A stretch of DNA of 64,000 nucleotides from Amycolatopsis japonica (lineage in GTDB: Bacteria; Actinomycetota; Actinomycetes; Mycobacteriales; Pseudonocardiaceae), in assembly GCF_000732925.1 (NCBI RefSeq), contig NZ_CP008953.1, forward strand, positions 2,976,001 through 3,040,000, read 5' to 3'. Both the position numbers and the translations under genes were made by a program. This document shows, one piece after another, positions 8,520 through 16,967 of the stretch; the first letter of the stretch is position 1, and each line of letters starts with the position of its first letter. The notes below the pieces were generated by a model. The model did not search any database and was not told the DNA's origin. It saw only the letters and a list, made by a program, of their open reading frames with translations.

Positions 8520-9455
8520 GTGTCACGGGCCGGCGGTAGCGGAGTCGCCCAGGTGGTCGCCGCTTACCTCGACCATCTGGTGGTCGAGCGCGGAACCGCG
8601 AGGAACACCCTCGACAGCTACTCCCGTGACCTGCGCCGGTACATCGCGTACCTCGGCGACGCGGACGTCGAGCGCTTCGCCGACGTCACCTCCGCGCACA
8701 TCACCTCGTTCGGCGCGGCGTTGCGCGAGGGCGACGAAGAGCATCGCCCGCTGGCCGCGTCTTCGGCGGCCCGCGCGCTGGTCGCGGTGCGGGGGCTGCA
8801 CAAGTTCGCGCACGCGGACGGCATCACCGAGAACGACCCGGCCCGTGAGGTCCGGCCGCCCGCCGCGGCCAAACGGCTGCCCAAGGCGCTGCCGGTCGGC
8901 GACGTGCTGAAGCTGCTGGAAACCCCGCCGCCCGAGGGTGAACGGCCACTGCGGGACCGGGCGCTGCTGGAACTGCTCTACTCCACCGGCGCGCGGATCT
9001 CCGAGGCCGTCGGGCTCGACGTCGACGACATCGACGACGCCGAACGGACCGTGCTGCTCGACGGAAAGGGCGGCAAGCAGCGCATCGTGCCGATCGGCCG
9101 TCCCGCGCTGGAAGCGGTGCACGCGTACCTCGTCCGCGCGCGGCCCGCCCTCGCCACCCATGGCCGGGGGACGCCGGCGATGTTCCTGAACGCCCGCGGC
9201 TCCAGGCTTTCCCGGCAGAGCGCGTGGCAGGTTCTCAAGGACACCGCGGAATCCGCCGGGATCACGGCGGGCGTTTCGCCGCACACGTTGCGCCATTCCT
9301 TCGCCACGCATCTGCTCGAAGGCGGCGCCGACGTCCGCGTCGTGCAGGAACTGCTCGGCCACGCTTCCGTGACCACCACCCAGGTGTACACGCTGGTCAC
9401 GGTCAACACGCTCCGCGAGGTTTACGCGACAGCACATCCCCGCGCGCTCGGCTAA
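8520..9455 (+). CDS. xerD: Site-specific tyrosine recombinase XerD
   Basis: XerD, with XerC, resolves chromosome dimers at dif near the terminus. The 311-residue protein has an N-terminal SAM-like core-binding domain (about 8-105) and a tyrosine-recombinase catalytic domain with the full set: Arg159 (TGARISE), Lys183 (DGKGGKQR), His255 and Arg258 ([13 protein letters not shown]), His281 (LLGHASV) and nucleophile Tyr290. The GTG start gives the standard family length. The position after pyrG and NUDIX and before parA-scpAB matches other actinobacteria, which favours XerD over XerC or a phage integrase. Confidence 0.93.
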   Translation: MSRAGGSGVAQVVAAYLDHLVVERGTARNTLDSYSRDLRRYIAYLGDADVERFADVTSAHITSFGAALREGDEEHRPLAASSAARALVAVRGLHKFAHADGITENDPAREVRPPAAAKRLPKALPVGDVLKLLETPPPEGERPLRDRALLELLYSTGARISEAVGLDVDDIDDAERTVLLDGKGGKQRIVPIGRPALEAVHAYLVRARPALATHGRGTPAMFLNARGSRLSRQSAWQVLKDTAESAGITAGVSPHTLRHSFATHLLEGGADVRVVQELLGHASVTTTQVYTLVTVNTLREVYATAHPRALG

Positions 9456-9547
9456 TCGACCCGGTCAGTCCCGGCGTGCCTCGTTGGCTCGACTCCCGAA
9501 TCGCGCATAGGCTGCCGAGGATCCTGCCGAAGAGGAGCTTTCGCGTT

Positions 9548-10573
9548 ATGTCGACACCGAACGAGCCGGCGAAGCCGTCCGCGTCCGCCGGTTCGGCTGC
9601 CGCGAGCCTCAGCCAGGTGACCATCGCAACCCCCGCCGAACACGACGGCGACGAACCGTCGGAGGACACGATCTCTTCCCGCGGCCGCAAGGCCAAGCGC
9701 GCCAAAGAAGCCAAAGACGTCAAGCAGCAAGAACGCGACAAGGACGGCATCGGGCCCACCGGCCGTCCGTATCGCGAGATCCCCGACCCGCCGCCGCTGG
9801 ACCGGCACGGCCCCGCACTGGTGATGGCCATGTGCAACCAGAAGGGCGGCGTCGGCAAGACCACCTCGACCATCAACCTCGGCGCGGCGCTGGCCGAATG
9901 CGGCCGCCGGGTGCTGCTGGTCGACTTCGATCCGCAGGGCGCGCTCTCGGTCGGCCTCGGCATTCAGCCGCACGAGCTGGACCAGACGGTCTACAACGTC
10001 ATCATGGAGCGCTCGGTCAGCATCACCGACGTCATCCGGAAGACCCGGGTGGACGGCGTCGACCTGCTGCCGAGCAACATCGACCTGTCCGCGGCCGAGG
10101 TCCAGTTGGTCGCAGAGGTAGGACGCGAACACACTTTGTTACGGGTCCTTCGTCCGGTCATGAACGACTACGACTATGTTCTTGTCGACTGCCAGCCCTC
10201 GCTAGGCCTGCTGACGGTGAACGCACTGACCGCCGCGGACGGTGTGATCATCCCGCTGGAGTGCGAGTTCTTCAGTCTGCGAGGCGTAGCGCTCCTGATC
10301 GACACCATCGAGAAGGTGCAGGAACGCCTCAACCCCAAACTGGACATCACCGGGATTCTCGCCACCATGTACGACCCGAGAACCCTGCACTCGAAGGAGG
10401 TCATGGCGAGAGTGGTGGAGGCATTCGGCGACACCGTGTTCGACACGGTGATCAACCGCACCGTGCGGTTCCCCGAGACGACGGTCGCGGGCGAGCCGAT
10501 CACGACCTGGGCTCCCAAATCGGCGGGCGCGGCGGCTTATCGCGCGCTGGCACGCGAGGTGATCGCTCGGTGA
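9548..10573 (+). CDS. ParA family ATPase, scpAB-linked
   Basis: This 341-residue deviant Walker ATPase has residues about 95-341 as a ParA/Soj domain: MCNQKGGVGKTTSTINLG (signature lysine before GKT), LLVDFDPQGAL, VLVDCQPSLG, and LATMYDPRTLHSKEV late in the fold. The first 95 residues are a non-conserved, highly charged extension (RGRKAKRAKEAKDVKQQERD). It is not the oriC-proximal chromosomal parA, since no parB or parS is seen, but the orphan ParA that precedes scpA in mycobacteria (Rv1708). A GAGGAG ribosome site lies before the ATG. Its stop overlaps the start of a small ribbon-helix-helix-like gene, then scpA and scpB follow in one operon, suggesting a role in chromosome organisation. Confidence 0.88.
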   Translation: MSTPNEPAKPSASAGSAAASLSQVTIATPAEHDGDEPSEDTISSRGRKAKRAKEAKDVKQQERDKDGIGPTGRPYREIPDPPPLDRHGPALVMAMCNQKGGVGKTTSTINLGAALAECGRRVLLVDFDPQGALSVGLGIQPHELDQTVYNVIMERSVSITDVIRKTRVDGVDLLPSNIDLSAAEVQLVAEVGREHTLLRVLRPVMNDYDYVLVDCQPSLGLLTVNALTAADGVIIPLECEFFSLRGVALLIDTIEKVQERLNPKLDITGILATMYDPRTLHSKEVMARVVEAFGDTVFDTVINRTVRFPETTVAGEPITTWAPKSAGAAAYRALAREVIAR

Positions 10574-10995
10574 GCAGGCGAGCTTCCCTGCCCGGAGCGT
10601 CCGAACTCTTCAGGATCACCTCCAGCCCCGCCCTCGATCTCCCGCCCGCGCCCGAACAGCCCGCCCCCGCGAAGGGGAACGGCAACGGGAACGGATCCGG
10701 GACCGAGCCTGGGCACGCGCACAAGGATCAGCTGACCCGTGCCGCGCGCAGCGGTTCCGGGCGGACCAAGCACGACGCGAAGATCACCGTCTACGTCTCC
10801 GGCGACGAACTGCTGGCGATGGAGCAGGCCAGGCTGAACCTCCGGGCGAAGCACGGTCTCGTGCTCGATCGCGGCAGGCTGGTCCGCGAGGCGGTGGCCG
10901 TACTGCTGGCCGACTTCGACGCGGCGGGCGAGGACTCGGTCCTCGTCCAACGCCTGCGGGCGGGCAGCGAGGACGGGAAAGAGACCGAGAACTGA
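10570..10995 (+). CDS. Small protein with ribbon-helix-helix-like C-terminus
   Basis: This 141-residue protein is not recognised from a named family. The N-terminal half is proline/glycine-rich and disordered, including a Gly-Asn repeat (KGNGNGNGSG). The C-terminal half (about 75-125) reads KITVYVSGDELLAMEQARLN then RGRLVREAVAVLLADF: a basic strand followed by two helices, the pattern of ribbon-helix-helix DNA-binding proteins. It overlaps the parA stop by 4 nt (GTGA) and its own stop overlaps the scpA start (TGATG), so it is tightly co-translated with both. It may be the DNA-binding partner of the orphan ParA. The DNA-binding fold is inferred from pattern only. Confidence 0.7.
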   Translation: MSRRASLPGASELFRITSSPALDLPPAPEQPAPAKGNGNGNGSGTEPGHAHKDQLTRAARSGSGRTKHDAKITVYVSGDELLAMEQARLNLRAKHGLVLDRGRLVREAVAVLLADFDAAGEDSVLVQRLRAGSEDGKETEN

Positions 10996-11930
10996 TGGAC
11001 GACCCGGCCGCGGCTGCTCCCAGCGGCTCAGAGCCGGTCGAGCGGACAGAGGCAGACGAGACCCCCGTCGTGCACGAGACCGTGCACGGCGGGATGGTCC
11101 CCGAAGGACTGGCCAGTGAAGAGCTGAGCACGTCCAAGTTCAAGGTGCACCTGGAGAACTTCGAGGGCCCCTTCGATCTGCTGCTCCAGCTGATCTCGCA
11201 GCACCAGCTCGACGTCACCGAAGTCGCGTTGCACCGGGTCACGGACGATTTCATCGCCTACACCCGTGCGCTCGGCACGGAGTGGAACCTCGACGAGACG
11301 ACCGAGTTCCTGGTCATCGCGGCGACCCTGCTCGACCTCAAGGCGGCGCGTCTGCTGCCCGCCGCCGAGGTGGAGAGCGAAGACGACCTCGCCCTGCTCG
11401 AAGCACGGGACCTGCTGTTCGCGCGTGTGCTGCAGTACCGGGCGTACAAGCAGGTCGCGGCGCTGTTCGGCGAGCTGGAGGCCGGCGCGCTGCGGCGGTA
11501 TCCGCGGTCGGTCGCGCTCGAAGACCGGTTCATGGGGCTGCTGCCCGAGGTGATGCTCGGCGTCGACGTCGGGAAGTTCTCCGAGATCGCGGTCGCGGTC
11601 TTCAAACCGAAGCCGCCGCCGACGGTGTCGATCGCGCATATCCACATGGGCCGGGTCTCGGTGCGCGAGCACGCCGCGCTGCTGCGGCTCAAGCTCGCGG
11701 AACGAGGCGAAGCGACCTTCGGCGAACTGGTCGAGGACTGCGAGCACACCGTCGAGATCGTGGCGCGGTTCCTCGCGCTGCTGGAGCTGTACCGGGAGTC
11801 CTCGGTCCAGTTCGAGCAGCTGGAGGCGCTCGCCGAACTGCACGTGCGCTGGACCGGTGGGTCCGTGGCGGAGGCGTCGGTGGCGGCCGAACAGGACCGC
11901 GCCGCCGTCGAGGACGAGGAGTACGGGTGA
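10995..11930 (+). CDS. scpA: Segregation and condensation protein A
   Basis: ScpA is the kleisin of the SMC-ScpA-ScpB condensin. The 311-residue protein has an about 50-residue acidic leader, then the ScpA start FKVHLENFEGPFDLLLQLIS, a helical core (FLVIAATLLDLKAARLLP, then FARVLQYRAYKQVAALF), and a C-terminal winged-helix region (FGELVEDCEHTVEIVARFLALLELYRE) that binds the SMC head. The first residue overlaps the stop of the upstream RHH-like gene, and the last four bases overlap scpB. Confidence 0.94.
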   Translation: MDDPAAAAPSGSEPVERTEADETPVVHETVHGGMVPEGLASEELSTSKFKVHLENFEGPFDLLLQLISQHQLDVTEVALHRVTDDFIAYTRALGTEWNLDETTEFLVIAATLLDLKAARLLPAAEVESEDDLALLEARDLLFARVLQYRAYKQVAALFGELEAGALRRYPRSVALEDRFMGLLPEVMLGVDVGKFSEIAVAVFKPKPPPTVSIAHIHMGRVSVREHAALLRLKLAERGEATFGELVEDCEHTVEIVARFLALLELYRESSVQFEQLEALAELHVRWTGGSVAEASVAAEQDRAAVEDEEYG

Positions 11931-12595
11931 CCCCGGAGAACACCGAAGAGACAGAAACGACCGAAGACGTCCAGGCGGAGACTCCTGCCGCCGAAGCGGA
12001 GCCGCCCGCCGACGAAGGTCTCGTCGCGGCCGGCGACGGCGACTATCCCGACGTCACCTCGGACGAGGCGCTCGAAGCGGCGCTGGAGGCGTTGCTCCTG
12101 GTCGTCGACTCGCCGATCAGCGAGGAATCGCTCGCCGAGACGGTCGCGCAGCCGGTGTCGCGGGTGACCGTGGCGCTGCGCACGATGGCGCAGAAGTTCA
12201 CCGAGCGGACCAGCGGAATCGACCTGCGCCGAGTCGGCGAAGGGTGGCGGTTCTACACTAGGGACGTCTATGCCCCGTTCGTGGAGAAGCTTCTGCTCGA
12301 CGGCCAGCGTTCCAAGCTGACGCGAGCCGCACTGGAGAGCCTCGCCGTGATCGCCTATCGGCAGCCGGTGACCAGGGCCAGGGTCGCCGCCGTCCGAGGG
12401 GTGAACGTGGACGGGGTGATCAGGACGCTGCTGGCGCGCGGCCTGATCGAGGAGATGGGGACCGACCCCGAAACCACTGGCACGCTGTACGTGACGACCG
12501 AGCTGTTCCTGGAGCGACTGGGCCTGTCGTCCCTGGCCGACCTTCCGCCCATCGCTCCGTTGCTACCCGAAGTGGACACCATCGATGACATCTGA
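11927..12595 (+). CDS. scpB: Segregation and condensation protein B
   Basis: This 222-residue ScpB dimerises and binds the middle of ScpA. A glutamate/threonine-rich leader of about 40 residues precedes two winged-helix domains: ALEAALEALLLVVDSPISEE to VGEGWRFYTR, and KLTRAALESLAVIAYRQPVT to GTLYVTTELFLERLGL. The GTG start overlaps scpA by 4 nt. The gene ends inside the first codons of rluB (11-nt overlap), so translation of scpA, scpB and rluB is coupled. Confidence 0.94.
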   Translation: MTPENTEETETTEDVQAETPAAEAEPPADEGLVAAGDGDYPDVTSDEALEAALEALLLVVDSPISEESLAETVAQPVSRVTVALRTMAQKFTERTSGIDLRRVGEGWRFYTRDVYAPFVEKLLLDGQRSKLTRAALESLAVIAYRQPVTRARVAAVRGVNVDGVIRTLLARGLIEEMGTDPETTGTLYVTTELFLERLGLSSLADLPPIAPLLPEVDTIDDI

Positions 12596-13337
12596 CCCGC
12601 ATCCCGACGGCATTCGGCTGCAGAAGGTCCTTTCGCAGGCGGGCGTGGCCTCGCGGCGCGCGGCCGAGGACCTGATCGTGCGCGGTCGCGTGAGCGTGGA
12701 CGGCAAGGTGGTCACCGAACTCGGCCGCCGGGTCGATCCGGACAACTCCGTGATCCACGTCGACGGCACCCGCGTCCAGGTCCGCGAGGACCTCGTCTAC
12801 CTCCTGCTGAACAAGCCCAAGGGCGTGCACAGCACGATGAGCGACGACCGCGGCCGTCCGTGCGTCGGCGACTACCTGCGTGGCCGGTACGAGGAGACGC
12901 CCGGCATCGTGCACGTCGGCAGGCTCGACGAGAACACCGAAGGCCTGCTGCTCCTCACCAACGACGGCGATCTCGGGCACCGGCTGATGCACCCGTCGTT
13001 CCGCGTGCTGAAGACCTACTTCGCCGAGGTCGAGGGCATCGTCCCGCGCGGACTCGGCAAGGAACTGCGCGCGGGTTTCGAGCTGCCGGACGGCATCGTC
13101 AAGGTCGACCAGTTCCGCGTGAAGGACATGCTGGCCGGGCGCACCCAGATCGAGCTGGTCATCCACGAGGGACGCAAGCACATCGTGCGGCGGCTGATGG
13201 CGGCCACCGGGCACCCGGTGCGCAAACTGGTCCGGACCGCGCTCGGCGACGTCCAGCTCGGGGCCCAGCGGTCGGGTTCGATCCGGCGGCTGAACCGCGG
13301 CGAGGTCGGTTCGCTTTACCGCGCGGTCGATCTCTAA
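12585..13337 (+). CDS. rluB: Pseudouridine synthase, RluB/RsuA family
   Basis: This 250-residue enzyme isomerises uridine in rRNA, by synteny the 23S rRNA position modified by RluB. Residues about 10-65 are an S4 RNA-binding domain (IRLQKVLSQAGVASRRAAED). The catalytic domain contains LNKPKGVHSTMSD and the active-site Asp in VGRLDENTEGLLLLTND, with the late GRKHIVRRLMAATGHPV motif. Its ATG lies 11 nt inside scpB. It is the last gene of the parA-scpAB-rluB operon. In mycobacteria cmk comes next; here about 6.5 kb of unrelated genes intervene. Confidence 0.93.
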   Translation: MTSDPHPDGIRLQKVLSQAGVASRRAAEDLIVRGRVSVDGKVVTELGRRVDPDNSVIHVDGTRVQVREDLVYLLLNKPKGVHSTMSDDRGRPCVGDYLRGRYEETPGIVHVGRLDENTEGLLLLTNDGDLGHRLMHPSFRVLKTYFAEVEGIVPRGLGKELRAGFELPDGIVKVDQFRVKDMLAGRTQIELVIHEGRKHIVRRLMAATGHPVRKLVRTALGDVQLGAQRSGSIRRLNRGEVGSLYRAVDL

Positions 13338-13418
13338 GACTTTCCGCTCTACTGCACAACTGATCTCCGCGTTTAGCTCTCCCTGACGGGCTTTCAGCCG
13401 ACGGGGAAGGGCTCAACC

Positions 13419-15299
13419 GTGAAAACAGTTGTGCTGGCAGGGATCTTGGCGGTGGCCGCGGCCGTGGTCGCGGCACCGCAGTCCGCGGCGAAACCGCGGG
13501 GCAGCGAACCGGTCTACGACTTCGCCCAGGCCGTCCGCGAGACGGCCTGGGTGGACATCGGGCTCGACGGGGACGGCGACGGCCGTTCGGACCGGGTCGC
13601 CGCCGACATCATCCGCCCGAAGGAACCGGCGGCGCAGGGCAAGAAGGTTCCGGTCATCATGGACGCGAGCCCGTACTACTCGTGCTGCGGACGCGGCAAC
13701 GAGAGCGAGCTCAAGACCTACGATTCGGCGGGCAGGCCGGTCGGGTTCCCGCTCTACTACGACAACTTCTTCGTCCCCCGCGGGTACGCCGTGGTCCTGG
13801 TGGATCTGGCCGGTACCAACAAATCCCGCGGGTGCACCGACATCGGCGGGCCGTCGGACATCGAATCGGCGCGCAAGGTGGTCGACTGGCTGAACGGCCG
13901 GGCGAACGGCTACACGACGGCGACCGGTCCGGCGAGGACGAACGCGACGTGGTCGACGGGTGCGGTCGGCATGATCGGGAAGTCCTACGACGGCACGGTG
14001 GCCAACGGCGTCGCCGCGACCGGTGTCGAGGGGCTCAAGACCATCGTGCCGATCGGCGCGATCAGTTCCTGGTACGACTACTACCGTTCCGACGGCGCGA
14101 ACCTGCGCCAGGGCAGCCCGGCGGGGCTCGCGCAGACCGTTTCGCAGCGCAACGGCGGACAGAACTGCAGCGCGGCCAACCGCAAACTCACCGCGGGCGC
14201 GACTTCGAACGGCGACTACAACGCGTTCTGGCTCGACCGGGACTACGTGCAGAGCGCCTCGAAGGTGAAGGCGAGCGTGCTCGCTTCGCACGGTCTCGGC
14301 GACCTCAACGTCAAGACCATCAACTTCGGGCAGTGGTGGGAAGCGCTGAACGTCGAGCGCAAGATCTGGCTGACGCAGGCCGGTCACGTCGACCCGTTCG
14401 ACTACCGGCGCTCGGCTTGGGTCGACACGTTGCACAAGTGGTTCGACCACTACCTGCTCGGTGTGGACAACGGCATCGAGAAGACCCCGGGTGCGAGTGT
14501 GGAACGCGAGCCCGATGTCTGGGTGGACCAGCCGGCGTGGCCCGCGGGCAGCGCCGTCACTCTGCGCCCCGCGTCCGGAACCACTCCGGGTGTCGGCACG
14601 CTCGGCAGCTCTCCTGGCACGGGCACGGTGTCGTTCACGGACTCCTCCGGTCAGTCTTCGAACAGCTGGGCCGCGAGGCCGACGGAGACTTCGAACGGGC
14701 GAGTGCTGTTCAGCACCGGCGCGCTGGCGAAGGACCTTCACGTGTCCGGAACGGCGAAGGTGACTGTGACCGCGACGCCGTCGACGTCCACTGCGCGTCT
14801 TTCGGCGATCTTGGTGGACTACGGCCCGGCGACCATCCGGAACTACACCGGACCGAAGGAAGGCATCAAGAACGAGCTGACCCAGTCGTGCTGGGGTTCG
14901 AGCGCTTCGGGCAACGACGCGTGCTACCTGAACACGAGCACCGACGCGGTTTCCGTGGGGCTGAACATCATCAGCCGCGGCTGGGCGGATCTGGCCAACC
15001 ACGGTTCGCTGAGCCAGGAGTCGCCGCTGACGCCGGGGCAGCCGTACACGATGACGTTCCGGCTGGCGAGCACGGATCACGTCGTCCCGCAGGGACATCA
15101 GCTCGCGCTGATCATCGGCGGGACGGACGGCTCGTTCATCTCGGGACCGGCGCAGTACCCGAAGATCACGGTGGATCTGGGCAAGACCTCGCTGGCGCTG
15201 CCCGTCGCGGGCGCGGGTCCGTCGGCGGTGCCGGCGGCGCTCCCGGTGGCTCCGGCGCAGATCGCTCCCGCCACCGTTTCGGGGCTTGAGCGCGGCTAG
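13419..15299 (+). CDS. Secreted S15-family Xaa-Pro dipeptidyl-peptidase
   Basis: This 626-residue protein has a short Sec signal peptide (KTVVLAGILAVAAAVVAAP, cleavage near residue 24). It has the peptidase S15/CocE alpha/beta-hydrolase core with Ser189 (IGKSYDGT), Asp295 (SHGLGDLNV) and His323 (QAGHVDPFDY) spaced as a catalytic triad, and the C-terminal jelly-roll domain (about 390-600) of X-Pro dipeptidyl-peptidases. It should act outside the cell on proline-containing peptides or related acyl substrates. The GTG start has GGGGAAGG eight bases upstream. A long palindrome follows the stop. Confidence 0.88.
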   Translation: MKTVVLAGILAVAAAVVAAPQSAAKPRGSEPVYDFAQAVRETAWVDIGLDGDGDGRSDRVAADIIRPKEPAAQGKKVPVIMDASPYYSCCGRGNESELKTYDSAGRPVGFPLYYDNFFVPRGYAVVLVDLAGTNKSRGCTDIGGPSDIESARKVVDWLNGRANGYTTATGPARTNATWSTGAVGMIGKSYDGTVANGVAATGVEGLKTIVPIGAISSWYDYYRSDGANLRQGSPAGLAQTVSQRNGGQNCSAANRKLTAGATSNGDYNAFWLDRDYVQSASKVKASVLASHGLGDLNVKTINFGQWWEALNVERKIWLTQAGHVDPFDYRRSAWVDTLHKWFDHYLLGVDNGIEKTPGASVEREPDVWVDQPAWPAGSAVTLRPASGTTPGVGTLGSSPGTGTVSFTDSSGQSSNSWAARPTETSNGRVLFSTGALAKDLHVSGTAKVTVTATPSTSTARLSAILVDYGPATIRNYTGPKEGIKNELTQSCWGSSASGNDACYLNTSTDAVSVGLNIISRGWADLANHGSLSQESPLTPGQPYTMTFRLASTDHVVPQGHQLALIIGGTDGSFISGPAQYPKITVDLGKTSLALPVAGAGPSAVPAALPVAPAQIAPATVSGLERG

Positions 15300-15303
15300 G
15301 CGA

Positions 15304-15360
15304 ACGCTAGGAACGGTCCTTTCCTGGCAAATTTCGCAAGGAAAGGACCGTTCCTAGCGT
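15304..15360. terminator. 22-bp perfect palindrome after the S15 peptidase gene
   Basis: Arms 15304-15325 and 15339-15360 are perfectly complementary over 22 bp, with a 13-nt loop that contains CAAATTT as in the 7886 hairpin. The right arm touches the stop codon of the convergent methyltransferase gene. It is a probable bidirectional terminator and shares GAACGGTCCTTTCC with 7886. Confidence 0.65.
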
Positions 15361-16193
15361 CAGCGGGCGGCGGTCACGAGCCAGACGCCGCCGGGGATCC
15401 GCACGCCCTGCGGGGTCTCGAACTCGCCGAGTGCGTCGCGGACCTGGTCACGAAGTCCGGCGATGGAGGCCGCGTCCACGTTCCGCAGGTTGTGCTGGAT
15501 CGGGGCCATCGAGAAGAGGAAGTCCGTCGCGTCGACGGCGTCCGCCCCGAAGCCCATGTCCGCGTCCACCGGACTGATCCCGATGTCACGGAAGCCCGCC
15601 GCCGTGAGCACTTCGGTGATCCGTTCGGGCGTCAGCAGCGAACCCATCCCGCGTGCGGCGGGGGAGGGCTCGCGGAGGTAGGGCGCGAGCGCCGCCGTCG
15701 CCCGGGCGTACGCGCTGTCGACGTCGCCTGACCGCGGTCCCACGAAGGCCAGCCGCCCGGCCGGCGCCATCGCTTCGCGGAGATGCGTGAACGCCGCGAC
15801 CAGGTCGGCGAAGAACATCACGCCGCCTCGGCTGATGACGACGTCGAAACCGGGCCCGTCGAACGGGTGCACCTGCGCGTCTCCCCGTTCGAACGCGATG
15901 TTGGTGATCCCTTCGGCCGCCGCGTCGAAGCGAGCCCTTTCCAGCTGTGGCGCCGAAAGGTCGATGCCCAGCGCGTTCCCGCTTCCGGCCTTCTTCGCGG
16001 CGATCCGGGTGGTGAGCCCGGCGCCGCAGCCCACGTCCAGGACGGCGTGACCGTCGCGGATGTCCGCCGCCTCGAAGAGCGGCGCGTCGAAGGCCGCCAT
16101 CATCCCGTTGTAGCGATCCGGGCGATCCGCCCAGAGCTTGCCCTCCCAGCCGTTCCACGCTTCGGCCTGTTGCTGATTGACGATTGCCGTCAT
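15360..16193 (-). CDS. Class I SAM-dependent methyltransferase
   Basis: This 277-residue protein has a Rossmann-fold methyltransferase domain: motif I is VLDVGCGAGLTTRIA (about residues 51-65), motif II is the acidic LGIDLSAPQLERAR, and FDVVISRGGVMFF is the post-II strand. The N-terminal QAEAWNGWEGKLWADRPDRY resembles UbiE/SmtA-like small-molecule methyltransferases. The substrate cannot be told. It is divergent from a TetR gene with a clear dyad operator between them, so it is probably repressed by that TetR. Confidence 0.88.
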   Translation of the reverse strand: MTAIVNQQQAEAWNGWEGKLWADRPDRYNGMMAAFDAPLFEAADIRDGHAVLDVGCGAGLTTRIAAKKAGSGNALGIDLSAPQLERARFDAAAEGITNIAFERGDAQVHPFDGPGFDVVISRGGVMFFADLVAAFTHLREAMAPAGRLAFVGPRSGDVDSAYARATAALAPYLREPSPAARGMGSLLTPERITEVLTAAGFRDIGISPVDADMGFGADAVDATDFLFSMAPIQHNLRNVDAASIAGLRDQVRDALGEFETPQGVRIPGGVWLVTAAR

Positions 16194-16216
16194 GGCGGCA
16201 CCCCATTCGCATCGTT

Positions 16217-16260
16217 ACTAGAGTTGAACTCTAGTGATTGACTCTAGAGATAGACTCCAG
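16217..16260. promoter_or_regulatory. TetR operator between methyltransferase and tetR
   Basis: ACTAGAGTT-G-AACTCTAGT (16217-16235) is a perfect 9-1-9 inverted repeat. It is followed by two further degenerate half-sites, GACTCTAGAG (16240-16249) and GACTCCAGT (16253-16261). The site lies in the 69-bp divergent intergenic region and ends two bases before the TetR ATG, as expected for autoregulation. Confidence 0.75.
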
Positions 16261-16262
16261 TC

Positions 16263-16892
16263 ATGAGTGGTGTCAAGGGCGCCCGATCCCGGCGGGCGGC
16301 GGAAACCCGGCGGCGGATCATCACGGCCGCCACGGAGCTCTTCCTCGCCGACGGCTATGGCGCGACCACGCTTCAGCAGGTCGCGGACCGGGCGGGCGTG
16401 GCGGTCCAAACGATTTACTTCACGTTCCGCAACAAGCAGACGCTGCTGAAGGAACTGGTCGACGTCGCGATCGCCGGCGACGACGGTCCACTGGCGACGA
16501 TGGAGCGGCCGTGGTTCGCGCGGGTGACGGACGCGCCGGACGCGCGCGAGGCGCTGGCCGCGCTCGTCACCGGCAGCCGGGCCGTGCTCGAACGCGTCGC
16601 CGCCGTCACCGACATGGTCTCGGCCGCGACGGCGGCGCACCCCGAACTGCGGGAACTGTGGCCGGATCAGGAGGATCCGCGCCACGCCGTGCACGCGGCG
16701 GCGGCGAAGGCGCTGATGGGGAAACCGGGCGCGGTCACCGGTCTCGACGTCGACAGGGCGGCGGACATCCTCTACGCGCTCCTCAGCCCGGAGATGTTCC
16801 TGATCCTCACCCGTGACCGCGCTTGGCCGCCGGCCGCGTGGGAGCGCTGGGTGAAGGAGACGCTGGCCGCGCAGTTGCTCGATCGCGGCTAG
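16263..16892 (+). CDS. TetR family transcriptional regulator
   Basis: This 209-residue protein has a TetR helix-turn-helix at about residues 15-62 (RRRIITAATELFLADGYGAT, LQQVADRAGVAVQTIYFTFRNK) and a C-terminal helical ligand domain with HPELRELWPDQEDPRHAVHA. It probably represses itself and the divergent methyltransferase gene through the dyad at 16217-16235. The ligand is unknown. There is no ribosome site apart from the operator sequence, so the mRNA may be leaderless or nearly so. Confidence 0.9.
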   Translation: MSGVKGARSRRAAETRRRIITAATELFLADGYGATTLQQVADRAGVAVQTIYFTFRNKQTLLKELVDVAIAGDDGPLATMERPWFARVTDAPDAREALAALVTGSRAVLERVAAVTDMVSAATAAHPELRELWPDQEDPRHAVHAAAAKALMGKPGAVTGLDVDRAADILYALLSPEMFLILTRDRAWPPAAWERWVKETLAAQLLDRG

Positions 16893-16903
16893 CCGAATGC
16901 AAG

Positions 16904-16946
16904 GAAAGGTCCTTTCCTCGCGAAATTTGCAAGGAAAGGACCTTTC
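16904..16946. terminator. 15-bp palindrome between convergent tetR and khtU
   Basis: Arms 16904-16918 (GAAAGGTCCTTTCCT) and 16932-16946 are perfectly complementary, with a 13-nt loop containing GAAATTT. It is a member of the same family as 7886 and 15304. It is a likely bidirectional terminator without a U-tract. Confidence 0.6.
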
Positions 16947-16967
16947 ATGGCGCGTGCGGGGGCGGGG

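Noticed and set aside
8520-9455. Phage integrase or integrative-element boundary at the tyrosine recombinase
   Set aside because: Synteny (pyrG, NUDIX, xerD, parA, scpAB), no tRNA or att repeats, and XerD-like length and motifs fit the housekeeping recombinase.
9548-10573. Chromosomal ParAB partition locus
   Set aside because: No ParB-like gene and no parS-like GTTTCACGTGAAAC sequence were seen nearby.
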